Assembly (NCBI RefSeq): GCF_000306785.1
Contig: NC_017955.1
Coordinates: 2,666,001 to 2,730,000, forward strand
Direction: 5' to 3'
Source: Modestobacter italicus
Lineage (GTDB): Bacteria; Actinomycetota; Actinomycetes; Mycobacteriales; Geodermatophilaceae
Length of the DNA stretch: 64,000 nt
Position 1 is the stretch's first letter, and each line of letters opens with the position of its first letter. Under the pieces are notes generated by a model that saw nothing but the letters and a program-made list of their open reading frames with translations, was not told where the DNA came from and did not search any database. Positions 8,186 through 15,218 of this stretch are shown piece after piece. The translations under genes and the position numbers were made by a program.

Positions 8186-10802
8186 ATGCCGTCGCCGCGC
8201 ACCAACCTGCACCGGCTCTCGCCCGGGCGGCCGGGCGGCCGCAGCTCGCTGCCCCACCGGCCGGTCCCGTCCCAGGGGGGCTCCGGCAGCGCCCCGGTGA
8301 CGCTGGTGTCCGCACCCCCCGGGGCCGGCAAGACGACCCTGATGGCCGGGTGGGCCAGCGACCGGGCCGCGCGCGGCCACCGGGTGGCCTGGGTGTCCCT
8401 GGCCGACCAGGGGGACGACCCGGCCGCCGTGTGGACCTCTCTCCTGGGGGCGCTCCGCGTCACCGCCGGGCGGAACGGCGACGAGACCGCCGCCGAGGCG
8501 CGCGGCGGCCTCCCGCTGGCCGAGCTGGCGGCGCTGGTGTCCGGGGGCGGAGCACCGGTCTGGCTCTTCCTCGACGACGTGCAGGCCGTCTCCGCCCCCG
8601 CCGTCCTCACCGACCTGGCCCGGCTGCTCCGCCGGCTGCCCGAGGGCCTGCACGTGGTGCTGGGCACCCGCCGTGACCCCGCGGTGGGCCTCCACCTGCT
8701 CCGGCTCACCGGGCGCCTCCGCGAGGTCCGGGCCGCCGACCTGGCGCTGGACCGGACGCGGGTACAGCAGGTGCTGGCCGAGCACGGGGTGACGCTGGAC
8801 GGGCCGTCGCTGGACCTGCTGGTCGACCGCACCCAGGGCTGGGCCGCCGGCGTGCGATTGGCGGCGCTGGCGCTGTCCCGCGCGGCCGACCCGCGGTCCC
8901 TCGCCCGCGACCTCGGCGGCGACGACCGCGAGGTGGCCGACTACCTGGACGCCGAGGTCCTGCAGGGGCTGGCGCCGGCCGAGCGGCAGCTGCTCCGGTC
9001 GTGCGCGGTCCCCGAGCAGCTCTCGGCTGACCTCGCCGCCGCCCTCACCGGCGACCCGTCGGCGGGGGCGTTGCTGGACCGGCTGTACCGGGACAACGCG
9101 CTCGTGACCCGCCTCGAGCGGCCCAGCGGCTGCTACCGCCTGCACCCGCTGCTCCGCGGCCACCTGCTCGCCCTGCTCCGCCGGACCGCCCCGGGACCTG
9201 CTGCTCGCGGCCCACCAGCTCGCCGCGGACTGGTTCGCCGGCACCGGTGACCTGCTGGCGGCGCTGGGCCACGCGGTCGCCGCCGGGGACGACGCCCGGG
9301 CCGCTCGCGCGCTGGTGGCCCACGGGCCCACGCTGCTCGCCGGCGGCCGGGCGGGTCAGCTGCTCGGGCTGATCGGCACGGGCCCGGCCGGGATCCGGGC
9401 CGACGCCGACGTCCAGGCGCTGACCACCCTGGCGGAGCTGGAGGAGGGCACCGCGCTGCCCAGCCGCGTCCCCCGGCCCCGGCGGTCCGGCGAGGACGAC
9501 GAGGACGACGAGGACGACGAGGACGACGAGGACGACGAGGCCACCCCGCTGCAGGCCCTGGTCTACCTGCAGCAGGCCCGGCACGGGGACCTCGCGCTGT
9601 CCGGCGCCGCACTGAGCGCCAGCGCGACCGCGACCACCGGCCGCGCGGACGACCTGGGGCTGCTGCTGCGGCTGTACCGGGGCCTGGTGTCGCTGCTGGT
9701 GGGTGACCTCGAGGAGGCCGACGGGGAGCTGACCGCGGCGGCCCAGCTGGCCGCGGCGACGGGCAACGACCTCGTGCTGCTGCGGGCGACGGCGGGGCTG
9801 ACCGCCCTGGCCGGCAGCCGCGGTGACCTGCGGCGCGCCTGGTCGCTGGCGGACGAGACGGTGCGGGTCGCCGCACGGGCCGACGCCCTGCGGGGGGCGG
9901 AGGTCGCCGCGGTGCTCGTGCTGGCCGCGCAGTGCGCCTACCAGCGGCTGGACTCGGCGGGCGCGCGGAACCTCGCGGAGCGCGCCCGGAGCGCGTTGGC
10001 CGGGTCGAGGGACACGGTCGTGGACATCACGCTGACCACCCTGCTCGGCGTCCTCGACGTCGAGGACGGGATCGGGCCTGCTGCGGCCACCCGGCGCATG
10101 CGCGACAGCTGGACGCAGTCGCGCGACGGGCGGCTGCCCACGTCGCTGGTCGCCCACCTGGCCCGCACCCAGCACCGCTGCAGCTGGCTGGTCGGCCGAC
10201 CGGACTGGGCGAGGGAGGCGCTGCGCGAGCTGCGGGTGCGGGTGGGACCCGGCGGGGAGGTCGAGGTGCTCACCGCGACCGAGCACCTCGTCCGCGGCCG
10301 CCGGGACGCCGCGCGTCGGCGGATCGCCCCCGTCCTCGACGGCAGGGTCGGCTGCGCTCACCCGCTGACCCTGCAGCAGGCGTGGCTGGTCGAGGCCGTC
10401 CTCGCCGCGCAGGAGGGCCAGCACGAGCGGTGCCACGAGGCGCTGCAGGAGGCTCTCGGTCTCGCCGACGAGCTGGGCGCCCTGCGGGCCTTCCTCGACA
10501 TGCCCGGGGTCCCGGCGCTGCTGGACGAGGACGCGTCCCGCTTCGGCCGGCTCGACCCGGTGGTCGCCGCGATCCGGTCGGCGGCGCAGACGCGGGACGG
10601 CAGCGCGTACGCGCCGCTGACCCCCCGGGAGCTCGAGCTGCTCACCGACCTCCCCGCCCAGCTGACCCTCGAGGAGATCGCCGAACGGCGCCAGGTGTCG
10701 CTCAACACGGTGAAGACCCACGTCCGCTCGATCTACCTCAAGCTGGGCGCCCAGAGCCGGCGGCAGGCCGTCAGCGTGGCCCGGCAGCGCGGCCTGCTCT
10801 GA
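8186..10802 (+). pseudogene. MalT-type LuxR-family ATPase regulator, frameshifted
   Basis: A large ATP-dependent LuxR-family (LAL/MalT-like) transcription activator split by one frameshift. The first frame (8186-9250) has a Walker A motif, APPGAGKTTL (residues 43-52), the Walker B-like WLFLDDVQ and a winged-helix segment. The continuing protein is in another frame, read from about 9193, with tetratricopeptide-like helices and a C-terminal HTH (PLTPRELELLTDLPAQ, then VSLNTVKTHVRSIYLKL). The break lies at CCCCGGG (9189-9195): removing one base restores an 871-residue protein with smooth homology, consistent with a homopolymer error or a recent mutation. Inside the helical region sits an acidic repeat of five EDD units (9492-9536). 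Without the frameshift it would be a normal regulator. Its target is unknown. Confidence 0.75.
9492..9536 (+). repeat. five perfect 9-bp tandem repeats (GAGGACGAC)
   Basis: Five exact consecutive copies of GAGGACGAC, followed by GAG, encode an uninterrupted Glu-Asp-Asp run within the LuxR-type regulator. The unit is a multiple of three, so slippage changes length without breaking the frame. The antisense reading gives a polyserine frame that is not a gene. Confidence 0.9.
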
Positions 10803-10838
10803 CCGGCCACCCCTTGCGACGGGGAGCGGAGGTCCGGC

Positions 10839-10851
10839 TAAGGTAATCCGC
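10839..10851 (+). promoter_or_regulatory. -10 element positioned for a leaderless transcript
   Basis: TAAGGT (10839-10844) is followed by exactly 7 bases before the ATG at 10852. This is the spacing expected when transcription starts at the A of the start codon. No ribosome site precedes that ATG. Confidence 0.55.
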
Positions 10852-10941
10852 ATGCAACCGGTCGGCTTTGTGGGGTTTGCGCTCGTCGAGCGCAGGCACG
10901 TCGACCTGCTGCGGTGCGCGAGCGCCCTCTGTCGGGCCTGA
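10852..10941 (+). CDS. leaderless cysteine-containing leader peptide (attenuator candidate)
   Basis: A 29-residue reading frame directly after a -10 box and 43 bases before tauD. Its C-terminal half reads VERRHVDLLRCASALCRA, which matches the RRHVDLxR..S..C pattern of the short 'putative leader peptides' found in front of sulfur-assimilation genes in actinomycetes. In mycobacteria, comparable leaderless cysteine-rich uORFs act as cysteine-responsive attenuators. Two cysteines (TGC at 10915, TGT at 10930) lie close to the stop, so ribosome stalling when cysteine is low could alter downstream expression. The reading frame, box and spacing are seen directly. The attenuation role is inferred from related systems. 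Confidence 0.7.
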   Translation: MQPVGFVGFALVERRHVDLLRCASALCRA

Positions 10942-10984
10942 CCCGCCTCCGTCCCGCCCGCACCCAGACCCCCGGAGTCCCCGC

Positions 10985-11894
10985 ATGACCCTGCTCGCTG
11001 CTGCCCCGACCACCCCCGCCGACCTCGACGCCACCGCTGCCGCGGGCGCCGTCCTCGAGATCGAGCGCCTGGAGCCGACCATCGGCGCCCGCGTCCACGG
11101 CGTGGACCTCGCCCGCGCCACCGACGAGCAGGTCCGGGCAGTCCGGGCCGCCCTCGCCGAGTACAAGGTGCTGTTCTTCGCCGGCCAGCACGACCTGCAG
11201 CCCGACGGCCAGATCGCCCTGGGGCGACGGCTGGGCGAGGTCACCGAGTCGCACCCGGTCGTCCCCGGCGTCGACGACGAGCACCCCGAGATCTACGCGC
11301 TGGACAGCTCCAACGGCGGCTTCGCCGACGTGTGGCACACCGACGTCACCTTCGTCCGCCGCCCCCCGCTGGGCTCGGTGCTGCGGGCCGTCGTCCTCCC
11401 GCCGACCGGCGGGGGACACCCAGTGGGCCGACCTGGAGCTGGCCTACCGCTCGCTCAGCGAGCCGGTGCAGCGGCTGGCGGACCAGCTCACCGCGGTGCA
11501 CGACGGCACCCGGGAGTTCGGCTACTACCTCGCCCAGCGCGAGGAGCGCACCAAGTGGGAGGGCGAGGAGTTCCGCACGCTGGTGCCCATCGAGCACCCG
11601 GTCGTGCGGGTCAACCCGGACACCGGCCGCAAGGGCCTGTTCGTCAACCCCGGCTTCGTCTCCCACATCGCGGGCGTTTCCGACGCCGAGAGCCGGTACC
11701 TCCTCGACCTGTTCTACGCGCACATCACCAAGCCCGAGCACATCGTCCGGCACCGCTGGTCGGTCGGCGACGTCGCCATGTGGGACAACCGGTCGACGGT
11801 GCACTACGCCAACCGCGACTACGGCGACACGCGCCGCGTCATGCACCGCATCACTCTGCGCGGCGACGCGCCGGTCGGGCCGCACTCCGCCTGA
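10985..11894 (+). pseudogene. tauD: TauD-type Fe(II)/2-oxoglutarate dioxygenase, frameshifted
   Basis: Taurine/alkylsulfonate dioxygenase family: it uses Fe(II), O2 and 2-oxoglutarate to release sulfite from sulfonates in the cytoplasm. The start is ATG 10985 with GGAG about 10 bases upstream. The first part contains the iron-binding HxD motif in VWHTDVTF. After the run GGGGG (11411-11415) the homologous protein continues in another frame (DTQWADLELAYRSL) through RKGLFVNPGF, the strand WDNRSTVHYA and the distal histidine region VMHRITLRGD, to the stop at 11894. Deleting one G gives a 302-residue protein of normal TauD length. A homopolymer sequencing error is as likely as real inactivation. 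It lies between the cysteine-type leader peptide and a ProU-like transporter, which suggests sulfur scavenging. Confidence 0.8.
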
Positions 11895-11936
11895 CCTCCC
11901 GCTGCGCCCACCCGGCGCGCAGCCGAGCTCCCATCC

Positions 11937-11976
11937 GCGACGAGGCGCAGGCTCGACAGGGCCTGCGCCTCGTCGC
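11937..11976 (+). terminator. perfect 16-bp stem-loop between tauD and the transporter genes
   Basis: GCGACGAGGCGCAGGC (11937-11952) and its exact reverse complement (11961-11976) flank an 8-base loop. There is no T-tract, so it could be an intrinsic-like terminator, an RNA-stabilising hairpin or a partial attenuator that sets tauD and transporter levels. It is the strongest hairpin I noticed in the window. Confidence 0.6.
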
Positions 11977-12031
11977 GCACCCGTGCCCGCCGCGGCCGAG
12001 ACCGGCCCGACGTCCTGAGAGAGATGACCCC

Positions 12032-12988
12032 ATGCAGCGCACCCTCCGCCGCCCCGGCGCGTCCGCCCTGGCGCTCGCCGCCCTGCTCACCACCGCCCTC
12101 GCCGGGTGCTCCAGCGAGGAGGCGGGCTCCGGCGGCGGCAGCGGGGACGGCATCACCGTCCGGGCCGCGGAGTACAGCTGGACCGCCGCCGGCCTGACCA
12201 ACGGCATCCTCGCCGAGATCGCCGCCGACCACCCCGACCTCGGGGTCTCCTCGCTGGCCACCACCCAGCTGGACCCGGCCGCGGCCTGGGCGGGTGCCCA
12301 GCGCGGGGACATCGACCTGCTCACCGAGGTCGCCCTGCCCAACCAGCAGGAGCTGGCCGACAAGGCCGCCGACCAGGTCGACATCGTCTCCGAGACCTAC
12401 GGCGACGCCGCGCAGGGCTGGTTCGTGCCCGCCTACGCCGTCGCGCCGGGCGGTCCGCTGGCGGGGCTGACCAGCGTCACCCAGCTGGACGACTACGCCG
12501 ACCAGCTCGGCGGCAAGTTCTACGACGCCGACCCCGGCTACATCACCACCGAGCAGAACACCAAGCGGCTCGAGGGGTACGGCATCTCGCTGGAGCACGT
12601 CGTGTCCAGCGAGGCGGCCGAGCTCGCCCAGCTGAAGAGCTCCTACAGCAGCGAGGAGCCGATCGTGCTGTACCTGTACCACCCGCACGCGGTGTTCGCG
12701 CAGTACGACATGGTCCAGCTCGAGGAGCCCACTCCCTACACCGACGGCTGCCTCACCACCGGCGACGGCGCCTGCGCGATGCCCTCCTACAGCGCCAACA
12801 TCGCCGCCAGCAAGGAGCTCCAGGAGCAGGCCCCGGCCTTCGTCGACCTGCTGACCGACCTGCGCATCTCCGTGGACGAGATGGAGGCCATGCAGAAGCA
12901 GGTCGACGTCGACGGCGACGACGTGTCCACCGTCGCGCAGCAGTGGGTCGACGAGCACGCCGACGAGATCGACCAGTGGATCGGCTGA
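12032..12988 (+). CDS. ABC transporter substrate-binding lipoprotein, glycine betaine (OpuAC/ProX) family
   Basis: A 318-residue exported lipoprotein. The N-terminus has basic residues (QRTLRR), a hydrophobic core and the lipobox LAGC with the lipidated cysteine at about 27, then a Gly/Ser linker (SGGGSGDG). The mature part matches the OpuAC-type periplasmic-binding fold used for quaternary ammonium compounds, with aromatic residues (AEYSWTAAG, YLYHPHAVF, EPTPYT) that could form the cation-pi cage. The start is ATG 12032 after a GAGAGA ribosome site. It is followed within 2 bases by the ATPase and then the permease. Betaine, choline or proline is the usual ligand. The upstream TauD and leader peptide instead suggest taurine or a related sulfonate/betaine. 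Family is secure; ligand is uncertain. Confidence 0.85.
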   Translation: MQRTLRRPGASALALAALLTTALAGCSSEEAGSGGGSGDGITVRAAEYSWTAAGLTNGILAEIAADHPDLGVSSLATTQLDPAAAWAGAQRGDIDLLTEVALPNQQELADKAADQVDIVSETYGDAAQGWFVPAYAVAPGGPLAGLTSVTQLDDYADQLGGKFYDADPGYITTEQNTKRLEGYGISLEHVVSSEAAELAQLKSSYSSEEPIVLYLYHPHAVFAQYDMVQLEEPTPYTDGCLTTGDGACAMPSYSANIAASKELQEQAPAFVDLLTDLRISVDEMEAMQKQVDVDGDDVSTVAQQWVDEHADEIDQWIG

Positions 12989-12989
12989 G

Positions 12990-14198
12990 GTGAGCGCCCC
13001 GGTGCTGCGCGTCCAGGGCCTGACGAAGGTCTTCGGCGCGCGCGAACGCGAGGCGCTGCGGCTGGCCGGCGAGGGCCTCGGCCGCGACGAGGTGTACCGC
13101 CGAACCCAGGCCACGCTCGCCGTCCACGACGTCAGCTTCGAGGTGGCGCGCGGCGAACTGTTCGTCGTCATGGGGCTGTCGGGGTCGGGCAAGTCCACGC
13201 TGGTCCGGCTGCTGAACCGGCTCATCGAGCCCAGCGCCGGGACGGTCGAGGTCGACGGCCGGGACCTGCGGGCGCTCGACGACGCGGAGCTGCGGCACGT
13301 GCGCAACGAGAAGATCAGCATGGTCTTCCAGCACTTCGCGCTGCTCCCGCACCGCACGGTGCGGGAGAACGCCGGCTACGCGCTCAAGGTCCGCGGCGCC
13401 CGCGCCGCCGAGCAGCGGGAGCGGGCGGACTGGGCGCTGGAGACGGTGGGCCTGCTCGACCGGGCCGACGCCCGGCCCGACGAGCTCTCCGGCGGCATGC
13501 GGCAGCGGGTCGGCCTGGCCCGCGCGCTGGCCGCGGACTCCGAGGTGCTGCTCATGGACGAGCCGTTCTCCGCCCTGGACCCGCTGATCCGCCGGGACAT
13601 GCAGGACCTGCTGGAGCGGCTGCAGGCGGAGCTGTCGAAGACCATCGTGTTCATCACCCACGACCTGAACGAGGCCATGCGGCTCGGCGACCGGATCCTC
13701 ATGCTCAAGGACGGCCGGACGGTGCAGCTGGGCACCGGTCCGGAGATCATCGCGTCGCCCGCCGACGCCTACGTCGCCGACTTCACCTCCGACGTGGACC
13801 GGACCCGGGTGCTCACCGCCGGGGACCTGCTGCGCGAGCCGCGGCTGACCGCCCGGCTCGGGGACGCCCCCGGCGACGTGCTGCGGGCGCTGGGCGGCGT
13901 CGAGGCCAACGGCGTCTACGTGCTCGACGAGGGCCGGCGGATCGCCGGCGTCGCCCGCGACGGCCTGCTGGCCCGCGCCGTGCAGGAGGGGCGGACCGCG
14001 CTCGGGCCGCGGGAGCTGGTCCCGGACTTCGCCACCACCGCGGCCGACCGCCCGGTCGTGGAGTTCGTCCACCTGCTCGGCCGGCACCCGGTGCCGCTCG
14101 GCGTCGTCGACGACGACGGCCGGCTGCTCGGCGTCGTCCCCCGGGCAGCGGTGCTGGACGCCCTGTCCGCCGTGCCCGTCCACGGGAGGCGCTCGTGA
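12990..14198 (+). CDS. ABC transporter ATP-binding protein with CBS region, ProV-like
   Basis: A 402-residue cytoplasmic ATPase of a quaternary-amine uptake transporter. Walker A is GLSGSGKST (62-70), the Q-loop is MVFQHFALLP, the ABC signature is LSGGMRQR and Walker B is VLLMDEPFSALDP, followed by the switch His in FITHDLNEAM. The long insert before Walker A (ALRLAGEGLGRDEVYRRT) is typical of ProV/OpuAA. The C-terminal roughly 110 residues form a CBS-like pair, which in OpuA senses ionic strength. The start GTG at 12990 is 1 base after the stop of the binding-protein gene, and the end overlaps the permease start by 4 bases, so the three genes form an operon. Confidence 0.88.
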   Translation: MSAPVLRVQGLTKVFGAREREALRLAGEGLGRDEVYRRTQATLAVHDVSFEVARGELFVVMGLSGSGKSTLVRLLNRLIEPSAGTVEVDGRDLRALDDAELRHVRNEKISMVFQHFALLPHRTVRENAGYALKVRGARAAEQRERADWALETVGLLDRADARPDELSGGMRQRVGLARALAADSEVLLMDEPFSALDPLIRRDMQDLLERLQAELSKTIVFITHDLNEAMRLGDRILMLKDGRTVQLGTGPEIIASPADAYVADFTSDVDRTRVLTAGDLLREPRLTARLGDAPGDVLRALGGVEANGVYVLDEGRRIAGVARDGLLARAVQEGRTALGPRELVPDFATTAADRPVVEFVHLLGRHPVPLGVVDDDGRLLGVVPRAAVLDALSAVPVHGRRS

Positions 14199-15136
14199 TC
14201 CCGCACGTCCCGCTCGGCGAGTGGGTCTCCGACCTCGTCGACTGGCTGCTGGCCACCGTCCCGTGGCTGTTCGACGCCGTCTCCTCGGTCATGCAGGTGC
14301 TCGTCGACGGCCTGACCGACGTGCTGGTCTCCCCGCCGCCGGTGGTGTGGATCGTGGTCGCCACGGTGCTCGCCCTGCTGGTGCGCGGGCCGTGGCTGGC
14401 GCTCTACACGCTGCTGGCGTTCCTGCTGGTGGTGTCGCTGGAGCTGTGGGTCGAGACCATGCAGACGCTGGCCCTGGTGCTGGTGGCCGCGGTCATCGCC
14501 GCGGCGATCGGCGTGCCGCTGGGCATCCTGGCGGCGCGGCACCGGGCGGTGAGCGTCGCGGTCCGGCCGGTGCTGGACTTCATGCAGACCCTCCCGGTGT
14601 TCGTCTACCTCATCCCCGCCGTGTTCTTCTTCGGCGTCGGCGTGGTGCCCGGGGTCGTGGCCACCATCCTGTTCGCCATCCCCCCGGGGGTGCGGCTGAC
14701 CGAGCTGGGCATCCGGCAGGTCGACCGCGAGGTGGTGGAGGCCGCGCAGGCCTTCGGCGCCCGGCCGGGACAGGTGCTGCGCGAGGTGCAGCTGCCGCTG
14801 GCGCTGCCGTCGATCATGGCCGGCGTCAACCAGGTGATCATGCTGGCGCTGTCGATGGTGGTCACCGCCGGGCTGCTCGGCGCCGCCGGGCTCGGCGCGG
14901 TGGTGGTCCGCGCCGTCACCCAGCTCGACGTCGGCGCCGGGGTCGAGGGCGGCCTGGCCGTCGTGCTGCTGGCGATCTTCCTGGACCGGCTGACGGCGTC
15001 CTTCGGCTCCCCGACCGCGGTGTCCCGGCTGCTCCGGGCCCGGACCCGCCGCAGCGCCTCCCGCGCCGCCGCCCCGGCGGCACCCGCCGCGCGCGCCGAG
15101 GAGCCGGCAGCCGCCGGGACGCCGGCGTCCCGCTGA
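14195..15136 (+). CDS. ABC transporter permease, ProW-like
   Basis: A 313-residue integral membrane protein with about seven helices. The EAA loop that docks to the ATPase is EAAQAFGARPGQVLREVQLPLALPSIMAG (residues about 182-210), and the segment VRPVLDFMQTLPVFVYLIP is characteristic of ProW/OpuAB. The GTG start overlaps the ATPase stop (GTGA). The C-terminal 40 residues are Ala/Arg/Pro-rich and probably disordered. With the preceding two genes it completes a ProU-type importer. The substrate is not determined by the sequence. Confidence 0.87.
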   Translation: MIPHVPLGEWVSDLVDWLLATVPWLFDAVSSVMQVLVDGLTDVLVSPPPVVWIVVATVLALLVRGPWLALYTLLAFLLVVSLELWVETMQTLALVLVAAVIAAAIGVPLGILAARHRAVSVAVRPVLDFMQTLPVFVYLIPAVFFFGVGVVPGVVATILFAIPPGVRLTELGIRQVDREVVEAAQAFGARPGQVLREVQLPLALPSIMAGVNQVIMLALSMVVTAGLLGAAGLGAVVVRAVTQLDVGAGVEGGLAVVLLAIFLDRLTASFGSPTAVSRLLRARTRRSASRAAAPAAPAARAEEPAAAGTPASR

Positions 15137-15218
15137 CCGGGGCCCGCCGGGAGGACGAGGCCGACACCACCCGCCCGCCCGCGCGGGGCCCCACCCGGTC
15201 TGCGCGAGGATCGACCCC

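Noticed and set aside
9356..9544. Polyserine minus-strand frame
   Set aside because: It is the antisense reading of the GAGGACGAC repeat; no ribosome site or homology.
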